This document shows positions 25,573 through 35,803 of a stretch of DNA of 64,000 bases, piece after piece; the first letter of the stretch is position 1, and each line of letters begins with the position of its first letter. Source of the stretch: Serratia liquefaciens ATCC 27592 (GTDB lineage: Bacteria; Pseudomonadota; Gammaproteobacteria; Enterobacterales; Enterobacteriaceae); contig NC_021741.1 of the NCBI RefSeq assembly GCF_000422085.1, positions 3,224,001-3,288,000 of the forward strand. Reading direction: 5' to 3'. The position numbers and the translations under genes were made by a program. A model generated the notes under the pieces. It saw only the letters and a list, made by a program, of their open reading frames with translations. It was not told the DNA's origin and searched no databases.

Positions 25573-26663
25573 TCCGGTTCCGCCAGCAGGGTTTCACCCT
25601 GCTGCTGTGCCAGTTGATAGTGGGTGACATCGCTATGGCGACCAATCAGTTCGGCAAGCTGCGGTGAGTGGCTGGTGATCCACAATTGGCTATAACGGCT
25701 GGCTTCGGCGATCAGCATGGCCAATGCCGGCAACAGTTGCGGATGCAGACTGTTTTCAGGTTCATTGAATGCCATAAATGCCGGCGGACGCGGGCTGAGC
25801 ATCGCTACCGCCAAACAGAGGAAACGCAGCGTGCCGTCGGAAAGTTCGGCACTGTCCAAGGGGCGTAAAATGCCGGCACGGTGCATCAATAGCTGGAAGC
25901 GTCCCTGAGGGGCCTGAATTTCAAATTCGCTGTCGGGAAACGCCTGCGCCAGAATGTCGCGCAGCAACTCGCCGTTGCCGATCTCGCAGATGGTTTCAAA
26001 AGCGGCCGCCAGATTACTGCCGTCATGCGCCAGTACCGGCGCGCGAATACCCACCTGTGGCGCTCGCAACGGTGAACCGGGCCACACGGCAAACTCGTGG
26101 TAAAAACGCCACTGCCGCAGATTCTCTCGTACCTGGGACACTTCAGGATACAGATGCGGATCGGCAAGCTGACCAAATACCGATTCCTCCGCATGGAGAC
26201 TGGCAGGATAAGTGGCGCGATCGCCCTGGATATTCGTCAGGAATGCACTCTGGTTGCGCCTTTCGAGTACCCGGGTTGAGGGGCGACGACCGTGGCCCGA
26301 GATCCACAGTGACTCCTCTTTGACCAGCGGGTCGAGTTGAAACAGGCTGCCGGTCGGCTCAGGGAAGCCTAGCTGCAGCTGATAGTCGAAATCATCCAGA
26401 GTGGCTGACAACAGCATCCGTTTCGGATCGCCCCGGCGATCACCCGGTCGCAATCCCCCGGCCCACATCGCCTTCTGAATGCCCCCCTCTTCAGCCAACG
26501 CAGCAGAAAGCCGCCCACAGGCGGCCTCGTGGATCAATCGCACCGCTTTATACAGGTTAGATTTTCCGCAACCGTTCGGGCCGCTGATCACATTCAGACG
26601 GCCCAATTGCAGCTGCAAATTACGTATAGAGCGAAAACCGCTCAGTTGGAGTTGTTGGATCAT
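25569..26663 (-). CDS. AAA family ATPase, RecF/OLD-like, function unknown
   Basis: About 364 aa. SMC-like ATPase: N-terminal FRSIRNLQLQLGRLNVISGPN with Walker A GPNGCGKSN, signature region LSDGTLRFLCLAVAML, Walker B FMAFNEPENSLHP, and the D-loop/switch TSHSPQL. No nuclease (TOPRIM) domain follows, so it is not a full OLD protein. Start taken as ATG 26663; a GTG at 26672 is also possible. No toxin or nuclease neighbour is present, so a defence role is not supported; it sits alone between core genes. Confidence 0.85.
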   Translation of the reverse strand: MIQQLQLSGFRSIRNLQLQLGRLNVISGPNGCGKSNLYKAVRLIHEAACGRLSAALAEEGGIQKAMWAGGLRPGDRRGDPKRMLLSATLDDFDYQLQLGFPEPTGSLFQLDPLVKEESLWISGHGRRPSTRVLERRNQSAFLTNIQGDRATYPASLHAEESVFGQLADPHLYPEVSQVRENLRQWRFYHEFAVWPGSPLRAPQVGIRAPVLAHDGSNLAAAFETICEIGNGELLRDILAQAFPDSEFEIQAPQGRFQLLMHRAGILRPLDSAELSDGTLRFLCLAVAMLSPRPPAFMAFNEPENSLHPQLLPALAMLIAEASRYSQLWITSHSPQLAELIGRHSDVTHYQLAQQQGETLLAEPD

Positions 26664-26725
26664 CGTCGCCACAAACTCTGTGTCAGGAGATGGTGCATCT
26701 TACCATGGCACCATCTCACCGGCCT

Positions 26726-28798
26726 TTAGCTTGTCGGACCGAGGTCCCCTTCCTGCCGCGCCACCAACGTCAGGATACTGTACAGCGCCACCGCCTGCTG
26801 ATGTTGGTTGAGTACCTGAACATCCCATACCACCACGCCGTGTGGACGATCCTCCGCCGTTTTCTGCGGCTTACGGATTTTCTTTTTGCAGGTCAGCCGT
26901 ACCTGAAGGGTATCGCCAATCTTCACCGGCTCGATAAAGCGCAGGTTTTCCATACCGTAGTTGGCAATCACCGGTCCGACGCCCGGATCAACAAACAGCC
27001 CGGCGGCAGCAGAAACCACAAAGTAGCCGTGCGCGACCCGCTCGCCAAACAGCGATTCGGCCGCGCCGATCTTGTCCATATGGGCATAGAAGTGGTCGCC
27101 ACTCAGGCAGGCAAAATTGACGATATCGGCCTCGGTCACGGTACGCCGCGCCGTCAGCAGGCTTTCGCCCAGGCGCAGTTGCTCGAAATATTTGCGGAAC
27201 GGATGTACCGGCTCTTCAATCACCGTCGCGCCGCGCACCCACTCACGGCCGATTGCCGCCAGCATGGCCGGACTGCCCTGAATGGCCGTGCGTTGCATAT
27301 AGTGTTTTACCGCGCGTAGCCCACCCAATTCTTCACCACCACCGGCTCGCCCTGGCCCGCCGTGCACCAGCATCGGCAACGGAGAACCGTGGCCGGTGGA
27401 CTCCACCGCCGCCTGTTGATCCAGGATCAGCATTCGGCCATGCGCGCAGGCGGTGGCGCGGATAAAGCGCGTCGCCAGCGCCTCATCGGCGGTCACCAGT
27501 GAGCCAGCCAGACTCCCCTGGCCCATTAACGCCAGCTCAATCGCCTGTTCGGTATGCTGATAGGGCATCAGCGTCGCTACCGGGCCGAATGCTTCGGTGC
27601 CATGCACCGCCTGATGGCTAAAGGGATCGGCACAGTACAACAGCGTGGCCGGATAAAATGCCCCCTGCTGCACGCCTTCCCCGCTCACCTCCAGGTTATC
27701 TGTTCTCGCGCCGCACAACGGTTCGCAACCGTTATGCAGCAGGTAATCCACCTTCTGTTGCACATCGTCGCGCTGCTCGCGGCTGACCAAGGCCCCCATC
27801 CGCACCTGTTCCAGTTTAGGATCGCCCACCGTGACGCCACTCAGCCGCTGCAACAGCGCCTGCTGTACCTCTGCCACCCGTTTCGCCGGCACGATAATCC
27901 GCCGGATTGCGGTACATTTTTGCCCGGCCTTGGCGGTCATCTCGCGGCACACTTCTTTGATAAACAGCGCAAACTCCGGCATCTGCGGCGTAACGTCCTC
28001 GCCAAGCACGCAGCAGTTGAGCGAGTCTGCCTCCATGGTGAAAGCAATCGACTTTTGCAACAGGCGCGGGTGCGCACGCAGCTGCTGACCGGTCTGCGCC
28101 GAGCCGGTAAAGGTCACCGCATCCTGATAATCCAGATGTTCAAACATATCGCCGACGCCACCGCATACCAGTTGCAACGCGCCCTCTGGCACCAGACCGC
28201 TGTCGATAATCAGTCTGACCATCGCCTGCGTCAGCTGCGCCGTGGCGGTCGCCGGTTTGATGATCGCCGGCATGCCGGCCAACCAGGTGGGCGCCAGTTT
28301 TTCCAGCATCCCCCAGCAGGGAAAGTTAAAAGCATTAATATGCAACGCCACGCCAGGGCGTGAAGTCAGCACGTGTCGGGCGGCAAACTGCGCCTGTTTG
28401 GACAGCGGGATCAGTTCGTCTTCCGGCCACAGGGTATCGTCCGGCAGTTCGCGCCCAGCCAGCCCGGCATAGGCAAACAGCGTGGCGATACCGCCTTCGA
28501 TATCCACCCAGCCGTCACTGCGAGTCGCGCCGGTCTGGTACGAAATCTCATACAGCGTTTCTTTGTTGGCCAGCAGGTGCTTAGCCACCGCTTTCATCAT
28601 TTGCGCGCGCTGCTGGAAGGTCATCTGTGCCAGCGCCTTGCCGCCCTTGCTGCGCGCATACTCCAGACTGGCGGCCAGCGGTAGACCGTCGGAACAAACC
28701 TGATACAGCGGTTGGCCGGTGACGGCATGGTGGATTTCACGGGCTTTGCCCTGGCCGTACACCCAGGCGCCAGAAAGATAACTGTGTAGCTGCTGCAT
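26726..28798 (-). CDS. paaZ: PaaZ: bifunctional oxepin-CoA hydrolase / semialdehyde dehydrogenase
   Basis: 690 aa. Opens the oxepin-CoA ring and oxidises the resulting aldehyde to 3-oxo-5,6-dehydrosuberyl-CoA. N-terminal ALDH domain (about 1-520) with catalytic Cys295 (AGQKC) and Glu256 (TMEAD), and a C-terminal MaoC-like hydratase domain (about 535-690) with the Asp568/His573 pair in SGDHFYAH. Both active sites are intact. Divergent from paaA; the gap carries PaaX-type and CRP-like sites. Confidence 0.97.
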   Translation of the reverse strand: MQQLHSYLSGAWVYGQGKAREIHHAVTGQPLYQVCSDGLPLAASLEYARSKGGKALAQMTFQQRAQMMKAVAKHLLANKETLYEISYQTGATRSDGWVDIEGGIATLFAYAGLAGRELPDDTLWPEDELIPLSKQAQFAARHVLTSRPGVALHINAFNFPCWGMLEKLAPTWLAGMPAIIKPATATAQLTQAMVRLIIDSGLVPEGALQLVCGGVGDMFEHLDYQDAVTFTGSAQTGQQLRAHPRLLQKSIAFTMEADSLNCCVLGEDVTPQMPEFALFIKEVCREMTAKAGQKCTAIRRIIVPAKRVAEVQQALLQRLSGVTVGDPKLEQVRMGALVSREQRDDVQQKVDYLLHNGCEPLCGARTDNLEVSGEGVQQGAFYPATLLYCADPFSHQAVHGTEAFGPVATLMPYQHTEQAIELALMGQGSLAGSLVTADEALATRFIRATACAHGRMLILDQQAAVESTGHGSPLPMLVHGGPGRAGGGEELGGLRAVKHYMQRTAIQGSPAMLAAIGREWVRGATVIEEPVHPFRKYFEQLRLGESLLTARRTVTEADIVNFACLSGDHFYAHMDKIGAAESLFGERVAHGYFVVSAAAGLFVDPGVGPVIANYGMENLRFIEPVKIGDTLQVRLTCKKKIRKPQKTAEDRPHGVVVWDVQVLNQHQQAVALYSILTLVARQEGDLGPTS

Positions 28799-28984
28799 TT
28801 GCTCCTCCGGAATTCATAAATTTACACCACAAGGATTAATTACGTATCACATATTGTCCAGTTTTCACCAGAATGAAATTTAACAAAATAAAAACAACCA
28901 GACATTGAAAGCGCTCAGACAGGCGTTCACTCTCATAAATTAATTTTTAATATCATTAAAAAACAATAAAATAACAACACTCCT

Positions 28985-29000
28985 TGTGAGCACCCTCGCA
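28985..29000 (+). promoter_or_regulatory. CRP-like site in paaZ-paaA promoter
   Basis: TGTGA-GCACCC-TCGCA matches the CRP pattern TGTGA-N6-TCACA with one mismatch. The paa promoters of E. coli are CRP-dependent. The 317-bp gap also contains AT-rich tracts that may bind IHF. Confidence 0.45.
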
Positions 29001-29062
29001 AAACCACACAAATGCCGTTTGATCTTTTTGTTATCAGTTTGTAGCCTTATGGTTAGTTAATG

Positions 29063-29102
29063 TGATTCACATTTTTATATTTAATGTGAAAAATACGAAT
29101 CA
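29063..29102 (+). promoter_or_regulatory. PaaX operator
   Basis: TGATTC and GAATCA separated by 28 nt match the PaaX half-site arrangement (TGATTC, 26-28 nt, GAATCA). It lies directly upstream of paaA (14 bp before the start), where bound PaaX would block transcription until phenylacetyl-CoA is present. Confidence 0.7.
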
Positions 29103-29115
29103 CCAAGAGGCACGC

Positions 29116-30054
29116 ATGACAACTGACGCGCAACATCAGCAGCACTTCGACGACAAAATTGCGGCGGATACCTCGATTGAGGCCAAAGACTGGATGCCGG
29201 ACGCCTACCGCCAAAACCTGATCCGCCAGATTGGCCAGCATGCCCATTCCGAAGTGGTCGGCATGTTACCGGAAGCCAACTGGTTGACGCGCGCCCCCAC
29301 CCTGCGCCGCAAAGCGGTGTTGTTGGCCAAGGTGCAGGACGAAGCGGGGCACGGCCTGTACCTGTACAGCGCCGCGGAAACCCTGGGCTGCTCTCGTCAG
29401 GATATCTACCAGAAGATGCTCGACGGCAAGATGAAATACTCCTCGATCTTCAATTACCCGACGCTCAACTGGGCGGATATCGGGGTGATCGGCTGGTTGG
29501 TGGACGGCGCGGCCATCGTTAACCAGGTGGCGCTGTGTCGTGCGTCCTACGGCCCCTATGCGCGGGCGATGGTGAAAATTTGCAAGGAAGAGAGCTTCCA
29601 CCAGCGCCAGGGTTACGAAGCGGTCATGGCGATGGCTAACGGCAGCGAACAACAGAAGGCCATGCTGCAAGATGCGATTAACCGCTTCTGGTGGCCGGTA
29701 CTGATGATGTTTGGCCCCAGCGACACCGATTCACCGCACAGCGCGCAGAGCATGGCCTGGAAAATCAAACGCCACAGCAACGATGAGTTACGGCAGAAAT
29801 TTGTCGACAACACCGTTCCCCAGTTGGAAGCCCTGGGCATGGTCGCACCGGACGCCGATTTGGCCTGGGACGAAGCCACCGGCCACTACCGCTTTGGCGA
29901 AATCGACTGGAGTGAACTGCATGAGGTGATCAAGGGGCGCGGCCAATGTAACCACGAACGGCTGCAAGCCAAACGCCGCGCCTGGGAGGACGGTGCCTGG
30001 GTTCGCGATGGCGCTCTGGCCCACGCGTCAAAAAACACCTCAACCGCCGCATAA
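29116..30054 (+). CDS. paaA: PaaA: catalytic subunit of phenylacetyl-CoA epoxidase
   Basis: 312 aa diiron monooxygenase subunit that epoxidises ring carbons 1,2 of phenylacetyl-CoA within the PaaABCE complex. Diiron ligands are in EAGHG and [14 protein letters not shown]. The start at 29116 ([14 protein letters not shown]) has AGAGG 5-6 nt upstream; the frame is open to 29062 but that covers the operator. First gene of paaABCDEFGHIJK. Confidence 0.97.
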   Translation: MTTDAQHQQHFDDKIAADTSIEAKDWMPDAYRQNLIRQIGQHAHSEVVGMLPEANWLTRAPTLRRKAVLLAKVQDEAGHGLYLYSAAETLGCSRQDIYQKMLDGKMKYSSIFNYPTLNWADIGVIGWLVDGAAIVNQVALCRASYGPYARAMVKICKEESFHQRQGYEAVMAMANGSEQQKAMLQDAINRFWWPVLMMFGPSDTDSPHSAQSMAWKIKRHSNDELRQKFVDNTVPQLEALGMVAPDADLAWDEATGHYRFGEIDWSELHEVIKGRGQCNHERLQAKRRAWEDGAWVRDGALAHASKNTSTAA

Positions 30055-30064
30055 GGAACCGATG

Positions 30065-30352
30065 ATGACACATGCCCAATGGCCACTGTATGAAGTGTTT
30101 ATCCGCAGCAAACAAGGGCTGGCGCACCGTCACGTCGGCAGCCTGCACGCCGCCGACGACCAGATGGCGCTGGAAAACGCCCGCGATGCCTATACCCGCC
30201 GCAACGAAGGCTGCTCAATCTGGGTGGTGCAATCCAGCCACCTGATCGCCTCGCAGCCGGAAGATCGTGAAGCCTTTTTCGATCCGTCCGATGACAAGAT
30301 CTACCGTCATCCGACGTTCTACACCATTCCCGACGGCATCAAGAACATGTAG
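30065..30352 (+). CDS. paaB: PaaB: structural subunit of phenylacetyl-CoA epoxidase
   Basis: 95 aa. Nearly identical in pattern to E. coli PaaB (WPLYEVFIRSKQGLAHRHVG; HPTFYTIPDGIKNM). Needed for the active PaaABCE assembly. The start at 30065 aligns with the E. coli N-terminus; an ATG 3 bp earlier is possible. 10 bp after paaA. Confidence 0.96.
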   Translation: MTHAQWPLYEVFIRSKQGLAHRHVGSLHAADDQMALENARDAYTRRNEGCSIWVVQSSHLIASQPEDREAFFDPSDDKIYRHPTFYTIPDGIKNM

Positions 30353-30360
30353 GGGCGACC

Positions 30361-31122
30361 ATGACCTTCAATAACGATCCACTCGTCACCTATGTCCTGC
30401 GTCAGGGCGATACGCCACTGATCCTCGCCCAGCGCTTGTGCGCCTGGTGCGGCCACGCGCCGGAACTGGAGATCGACCTGGCGCTGGCCAACATCGGCCT
30501 AGACCTACTCGGCCAGGCGCGCAACTTTCTCGGTTATGCCGCCGAACTGGCCGGGCCGCAATTCAGCGAAGACCGACTGGCCTTCGGCCGTGACGAACGT
30601 GAGTTCCATAACCTGCTGCTGGCGGAACAGCCCAACGGCGGCTTCAACGACACTCTGGTGCGGCAGTTCCTGATGGACGCCTACCACGTGCAGCTGCATC
30701 TGGCCTTGAGCCAAAGTCGCGATGCGCAACTCGCCGCCATCGCCGCCAAGTCACTGAAAGAGGCGCATTACCACCTGCGTTTCAGCCGTGGCTGGATGAT
30801 CCGTCTGGGTGACGGCAGCCCCGTCAGCCACCAAAAAATGCAGCAGTCGCTGGATGGCCTGTGGCGTTTTACCGCCGAGCTGTTCCATGCCGATGAGCTT
30901 GAACTGCAGTTGGCAGAACAGGGTATCGCCGCCGATCCGCGCCAGCTTGAGGCTCCGTGGCTGGCGCTGGTTGAAGAAACGCTGCAACAGGCCACCCTGA
31001 CGCTGCCGGCAGAGCAGGCGTTCCGCCACGGCGGTAAACAGGGTCGGCACAGCGAACATCTCGGTCCGCTGCTGGCCGAGATGCAGTTCCTGCAACGCGC
31101 CTATCCCAACGCAAACTGGTAA
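30361..31122 (+). CDS. paaC: PaaC: structural subunit of phenylacetyl-CoA epoxidase
   Basis: 253 aa ferritin-like helical bundle that pairs with PaaA but lacks a full diiron site. Typical stretches: LALANIGLDLLGQARNFLGY, FLMDAYHVQLHLAL, KEAHYHLRFSRGWMIRLGDG. AGGGG upstream of the ATG. Confidence 0.96.
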   Translation: MTFNNDPLVTYVLRQGDTPLILAQRLCAWCGHAPELEIDLALANIGLDLLGQARNFLGYAAELAGPQFSEDRLAFGRDEREFHNLLLAEQPNGGFNDTLVRQFLMDAYHVQLHLALSQSRDAQLAAIAAKSLKEAHYHLRFSRGWMIRLGDGSPVSHQKMQQSLDGLWRFTAELFHADELELQLAEQGIAADPRQLEAPWLALVEETLQQATLTLPAEQAFRHGGKQGRHSEHLGPLLAEMQFLQRAYPNANW

Positions 31123-31131
31123 GGGGCCGCT

Positions 31132-31629
31132 ATGAACATTACCCGGCTGCAGGCCGCGGAAATTCCGCAAATCTGGCACTGCCTGCAACAGATCAGCGAT
31201 CCGGAACTGCCGGTGCTGTCGATTACCGATCTGGGCATGGTTCGCGACGTTGAAGCCGACGGCGACGGCTGGCGCATTACCTTTACGCCAACCTACTCCG
31301 GCTGCCCCGCCACCGAGTTCCTGCTCGAAGCCATCGAGCAGCGGCTGGCCGAGGCCGGCTTTGCCCCGGTCAAAGTGGACATTCGCCTCAGCCCGGCGTG
31401 GACCACCGACTGGATGAACGCCTCGGCGCGTGAACGGCTGCGTGAATACGGCGTCGCACCGCCACAGGGCCATACCTGCGACAAACCGCAGGCTGCAGGC
31501 CCGGTGCCCTGCCCGCGCTGCGGCAGCACCCACAGCGAAAAAATCAGCGAATTCGGCTCCACCGCCTGCAAAGCGCTGTATCGCTGCTGCGATTGCCGCG
31601 AACCCTTCGACTATTTCAAATGCATTTAG
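31132..31629 (+). CDS. paaD: PaaD: iron-sulfur/metal maturation protein of the epoxidase
   Basis: 165 aa. N-terminal MIP18/DUF59 domain (SDPELPVLSITDLGMV) and a C-terminal Cys-rich zinc-finger-like tail (CPRCG...CKALYRCCDC...FKC). Thought to help mature the Fe-S or diiron centres of PaaE/PaaA. Short spacing to paaC and paaE. Confidence 0.95.
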   Translation: MNITRLQAAEIPQIWHCLQQISDPELPVLSITDLGMVRDVEADGDGWRITFTPTYSGCPATEFLLEAIEQRLAEAGFAPVKVDIRLSPAWTTDWMNASARERLREYGVAPPQGHTCDKPQAAGPVPCPRCGSTHSEKISEFGSTACKALYRCCDCREPFDYFKCI

Positions 31630-31643
31630 GAGCGCAGAAAACC

Positions 31644-32702
31644 ATGACGGTCTTCCATCGCCTGAACGTCGCCGCCATCGAGCGCGAAACGCCGGACGCC
31701 GTAGCTATCACTCTGCGCGTGCCCGAAGAGCTGAAAAGTCATTACTGCTACACCCCCGGCCAACATCTGACGCTAAAGGCGCAGGTGGATGGCGAAGAGC
31801 TGCGCCGCTGCTATTCCATCTGCAGCGCTCCTCAGGAAGGGCTGCTGCAGATCGGCGTTAAAGCCATCCATCAGGGCCGCTTTTCCTCGTTCGTTAATCG
31901 GCTACTGAAAGTCGGCGACGCGCTGGAGGTGATGGTGCCGCAGGGCCGTTTCGGCTACCAGCCACAGGCGGAAAACAGCGGCAACTACCTGGCGATTGCC
32001 GCAGGTTCCGGCATCACGCCGATGCTGTCGATCATCAAAGCCACCCTGCAACTTGAACCAAACAGCAGCTTCACGCTGATTTACGGCAACCGCAGCAGCC
32101 GTTCGGTGATGTTCAAGGAGACGCTGTCCGATCTGAAAAACCGCTATCCACAACGTTTTCAGCCGCTGTATCTGTTCAGCCAGGAGAGCCTCGACAGCCC
32201 GCTGCTCAGTGGGCGCATCGACCGCGAGCGCCTGTTGGCGATCGGCGGCGCGCTGCTGGATTACCGCGACTATGACCATGCCTTTATCTGCGGCCCGCAA
32301 ACCATGATGGACGACGCCCAAAGCGTGCTGGAACAGGTCGGCGTAGCCGCCGAGCGTATCCACAGCGAGCGCTTTAACACCAGCGGCGTGGTCGCCCGCC
32401 CGGTCAACGACACCCCGCGCAACGCCACGCGAGTGGCGATTTTGCTCGATGGCCGCCGGTTGGATATCGAGGTCGGCTCGCAGGACGACAGCATTCTGGA
32501 CGCGGCGCTGCGTCAGGGTGCCGATCTTCCCTATGCCTGCAAAGGCGGCGTGTGCGCCACCTGCAAGTGCCGGTTAAAAGCCGGTCAGGTGGACATGGCC
32601 GTCAACTACAGCCTGGAGCCGGATCAACTCGCGGCAGGCTACGTATTGAGCTGCCAGTCGTGGCCACGCGGTGACGGTGTGGTGCTGGACTTTGACGTAT
32701 AG
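31644..32702 (+). CDS. paaE: PaaE: reductase subunit of phenylacetyl-CoA epoxidase
   Basis: 352 aa. Passes electrons from NADPH via FAD to a C-terminal plant-type 2Fe-2S centre (CKGGVCATCKC). FAD-binding RRCYSICSAP and NAD(P) region AIAAGSGITPMLSI are clear. The start at 31644 matches the E. coli N-terminus MT.FH.L.VA; the frame is open upstream but overlaps paaD. Confidence 0.96.
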   Translation: MTVFHRLNVAAIERETPDAVAITLRVPEELKSHYCYTPGQHLTLKAQVDGEELRRCYSICSAPQEGLLQIGVKAIHQGRFSSFVNRLLKVGDALEVMVPQGRFGYQPQAENSGNYLAIAAGSGITPMLSIIKATLQLEPNSSFTLIYGNRSSRSVMFKETLSDLKNRYPQRFQPLYLFSQESLDSPLLSGRIDRERLLAIGGALLDYRDYDHAFICGPQTMMDDAQSVLEQVGVAAERIHSERFNTSGVVARPVNDTPRNATRVAILLDGRRLDIEVGSQDDSILDAALRQGADLPYACKGGVCATCKCRLKAGQVDMAVNYSLEPDQLAAGYVLSCQSWPRGDGVVLDFDV

Positions 32703-32711
32703 GAGCCGCCA

Positions 32712-33485
32712 ATGGAAACCCCTTTGATCCTGCAACATCGCCAGGCGCGCGTGCTGACGCTGGAACTGCACCGTCCACAAGCGCGCAATGCCCTGAACAC
32801 ACCCTGCCTGGAGCAGCTGGTTTATTTACTGGAACAGGCCGATGCCGATACCGCCATTGGCGCAGTAGTGATCACCGGCACAACGCGTTTCTTTGCCGCC
32901 GGTGCCGATCTGCACGAACTGCAACGGCAGGACCTGCCCGCTACGCTGACGGATCGCCGCCCGCTGTTGTGGCAACGGCTGGCGCAGTTCAGTAAACCGC
33001 TGCTGGCGGCAGTGAACGGCTATGCACTCGGCGCCGGCTGCGAGCTGGCGCTGGCCTGCGACATTGTCATTTGCGGCGAAAGCGCCCGCTTTGGCCTGCC
33101 GGAAATCACCCTCGGCCTGATGCCAGGGGCCGGCGGCACTCAGCGCTTGATTCGCTGCGTCGGTAAGTCCTTCGCCAGTCAGATGGTGCTGAGTGGCGAA
33201 GCCATTAACGCCTCGCGCGCATTGCAGTGCGGGTTGGTCAGTGAAGTGTGCGTCGACGCCCTGACGCTGGAACGCGCACAGCAGATCGCCGAGCACATCA
33301 GCAGGCAGGCCCCGCTGGCACTGCGCGCCGCCAAACAGGCGCTGAAACAGGCGGAGGAAACCGGCCTTAGCCAAGGGCTGCTCATCGAACGCCAGCAGTT
33401 TGCCACCCTGGCCGCCACCGACGATCGCCGCGAGGGCATCGCCGCCTTCTTCGAAAAACGTACGCCAAACTATCAGGGGCGCTGA
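32712..33485 (+). CDS. paaF: PaaF: 2,3-dehydroadipyl-CoA hydratase
   Basis: 257 aa crotonase. Hydrates 2,3-dehydroadipyl-CoA to 3-hydroxyadipyl-CoA. The oxyanion holes (RFFAAGADLHEL; GYALGAGCELALACD) and the Glu-containing PEITLGLMPGAGGTQRL are intact. AGGAG 7 nt upstream. Confidence 0.96.
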   Translation: METPLILQHRQARVLTLELHRPQARNALNTPCLEQLVYLLEQADADTAIGAVVITGTTRFFAAGADLHELQRQDLPATLTDRRPLLWQRLAQFSKPLLAAVNGYALGAGCELALACDIVICGESARFGLPEITLGLMPGAGGTQRLIRCVGKSFASQMVLSGEAINASRALQCGLVSEVCVDALTLERAQQIAEHISRQAPLALRAAKQALKQAEETGLSQGLLIERQQFATLAATDDRREGIAAFFEKRTPNYQGR

Positions 33486-33488
33486 TTT

Positions 33489-34280
33489 ATGGAAAACGCA
33501 TTGATTCTCACCCACCTTGAAGCCGGGGTGCTGACGCTGACCCTCAATCGGCCAGACCGGCTCAATAGCTTCAACGACGAGATGCACCGCCAACTGAGCG
33601 AAGCCTTGACCCTCGCCGAGCGGGACGAAACCGTACGCTGCCTGCTGATCACCGGTGCGGGACGTGGCTTTTGCGCCGGGCAGGATCTGAACGATCGCAA
33701 CGTCAGCGTCGAACAGCAGGCGCCGGATCTCGGCCTGTCGGTAGAGCGTTTTTACAATCCGCTGATCCGTCGTCTGACCGCCCTGCCAAAGCCGGTGGTG
33801 TGCGCCGTCAACGGTGTCGCTGCGGGGGCCGGCGCAGCGCTGGCGCTGGCCTGCGATATCGTGATCGCCGCCGATAACGCCAATTTTATTCAGTCTTTCT
33901 GCCGCCTGGGGCTGGTGCCGGACTCCGGCGGCAGCTGGTTCCTGCCCCGTTTGGCAGGCCACGCCCGCGCCATGGGCATGGCGCTGCTGGGAGATAAAGT
34001 CAGCGCACAACAGGCGCTGGCATGGGGCATGATCTGGCAGGTGGTAGCGGCGGACCAACTGGCCGCCACCAGCCAAACGCTGGCACAACACCTGGCCACC
34101 CAACCCACTTACGGGCTGGGGCTGATTAAAAAAGCCCTCTACAGCTCGGCGAACAATACCCTCGATCAGCAGCTCGATCTGGAGCGCGACCTGCAGCGCC
34201 TCGGCGGCCGCAGCGACGACTACCGCGAAGGCGTCAGCGCCTTCTTCGCCAAACGCCCCCCTAATTTCAGCGGGAAATAA
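33489..34280 (+). CDS. paaG: PaaG: epoxyphenylacetyl-CoA isomerase
   Basis: 263 aa crotonase. Converts ring-1,2-epoxyphenylacetyl-CoA to oxepin-CoA and isomerises 3,4- to 2,3-dehydroadipyl-CoA. Markers: GRGFCAGQDLNDR, GVAAGAGAALALACDIV, and RLGLVPDSGGSWFLPRL with the catalytic Asp in VPDSGG. 3 bp after paaF. Confidence 0.96.
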   Translation: MENALILTHLEAGVLTLTLNRPDRLNSFNDEMHRQLSEALTLAERDETVRCLLITGAGRGFCAGQDLNDRNVSVEQQAPDLGLSVERFYNPLIRRLTALPKPVVCAVNGVAAGAGAALALACDIVIAADNANFIQSFCRLGLVPDSGGSWFLPRLAGHARAMGMALLGDKVSAQQALAWGMIWQVVAADQLAATSQTLAQHLATQPTYGLGLIKKALYSSANNTLDQQLDLERDLQRLGGRSDDYREGVSAFFAKRPPNFSGK

Positions 34281-34282
34281 TC

Positions 34283-35803
34283 ATGAACCTGCCGAACGTC
34301 AACGCAAGGGTCGCCGTGATTGGTGCCGGCACCATGGGCATCGGTATCGCCCAGGTGGCGGCCGGGGCCGGGCATCCGGTGTGGCTGTTTGATATCGATG
34401 CCGCCGCCGCCCGGCAGGCACTCGATGCGTTAGGCCAACGCCTGCGCCAAAGGGTCGAGTCCGGCAAGGCCGACGCCGATGCCACCGAGGCCCTGCTGGG
34501 CCGTATTCAGCCGGTCGAGTCGCTTGACCAGTTGGCCGACAGCGCACTGGTGATAGAAGCAGTGGCGGAAAAACTGGCGATCAAACAGAGCCTGTTTCGT
34601 GAGCTGGAAGCGCTGTGTTCCCCCGCCGCACTGTTCGCCAGCAACACTTCATCGCTGTCGATTACTGCCATCGGCGGTGCACTGCACCATCCACAGCGCC
34701 TGGCCGGTTTGCACTTCTTCAACCCGGCCCCGGTGATGAAGCTGGTCGAGATCGTCAGCGGGTTGGACACCAGCGCCGAAACCGTTGCCGAACTGCAGGC
34801 GCTGACCCGGCAATGGGGCAAACAAAGCGTGCTGTGCCGTTCCACGCCCGGCTTTATCGTTAACCGCGTGGCGCGACCTTTTTACGCCGAAACCCTGCGC
34901 GCGCTCGAAGAACAAGTTGCCGACGCCGCCACGCTGGATGCAGTAATGCGCGACGCAGGCGGCTTCGCCATGGGGCCACTGCAACTGACCGATATGATTG
35001 GTCAGGACATCAATTACGCCGTCACTGAATCAGTGTTTCAGGCCTTCTTCCAGGATCCGCGCTTCACGCCGTCTTTGGTGCAGCAGGAACGGGTGGCCGC
35101 CGGGCGTCTGGGCCGCAAAAGCGGGTGCGGCTTTTATCGCTATGACAAACAAGCGCCACCTCAAATTGTCGCCGGGTTACCTCCATCCTCAGCGGAATTG
35201 CCGCACAGCATTAAGCTGCACGGCGACGCGGCAGGCGTCACTCTGCTGGCCGAGTTACTGGCAGGAAATGCGGAGGCGATCATACAACCCGGCCAGACCA
35301 GTGCTTTTGCCCAGATCGATGAAGTTACATTTATGTTAACAAATGGTAAAACAGCCAGCCAGGTCGCCGATGAAACCGGAACCCCCGTGGTGCTGTTTGA
35401 TCTGTCCGCCCAGTATGCCCAGGCCTCCACCGTCGCCATCAGCTGCGCGGCGCAAAACGATGCCAGACACAACGCCACTGTGGTACGTCTGCTGCAATCC
35501 CTTGGCAAGAAAGTGATCCTGTTGCCGGACTACCCGGGCCTGCTGGTGATGCGCACCCTCGCCATGTTGGCGAATGAAGCGCTCGACGTGGTGAACAAGG
35601 GCGTCGCCAGCGCCGCCGATACCGACCACGCCATGCGCTGCGGGGTTAACTACCCGCGCGGCCCGCTGGAATGGGGTGCGTCATTAGGCTGGCGACACAT
35701 CCTGACCACGCTGGAAAATCTGCAACGCTTCTACGGCGAACCCCGCTATCGCCCGATGCCGTTGCTGCGCCACTACGCATCCCTTTATTCAGGAGCCCAA
35801 TGA
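34283..35803 (+). CDS. paaH: PaaH: 3-hydroxyadipyl-CoA dehydrogenase
   Basis: 506 aa NAD-dependent. NAD motif GAGTMGIG (residues about 13-20), the catalytic His in LAGLHFFNPAPVMKLVEI, and a duplicated C-terminal HCDH domain (NYPRGPLEWGASLGW), the usual PaaH two-domain form. Its TGA stop overlaps the start of paaI. Confidence 0.96.
   Translation: MNLPNVNARVAVIGAGTMGIGIAQVAAGAGHPVWLFDIDAAAARQALDALGQRLRQRVESGKADADATEALLGRIQPVESLDQLADSALVIEAVAEKLAIKQSLFRELEALCSPAALFASNTSSLSITAIGGALHHPQRLAGLHFFNPAPVMKLVEIVSGLDTSAETVAELQALTRQWGKQSVLCRSTPGFIVNRVARPFYAETLRALEEQVADAATLDAVMRDAGGFAMGPLQLTDMIGQDINYAVTESVFQAFFQDPRFTPSLVQQERVAAGRLGRKSGCGFYRYDKQAPPQIVAGLPPSSAELPHSIKLHGDAAGVTLLAELLAGNAEAIIQPGQTSAFAQIDEVTFMLTNGKTASQVADETGTPVVLFDLSAQYAQASTVAISCAAQNDARHNATVVRLLQSLGKKVILLPDYPGLLVMRTLAMLANEALDVVNKGVASAADTDHAMRCGVNYPRGPLEWGASLGWRHILTTLENLQRFYGEPRYRPMPLLRHYASLYSGAQ

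Noticed and set aside
27554..28363. 269-aa rightward open frame inside paaZ
   Set aside because: Antisense shadow of a high-GC gene; no ribosome site and no domain.
32826..34103. 425-aa leftward open frame opposite paaF and paaG
   Set aside because: Antisense shadow spanning two genuine crotonase genes.
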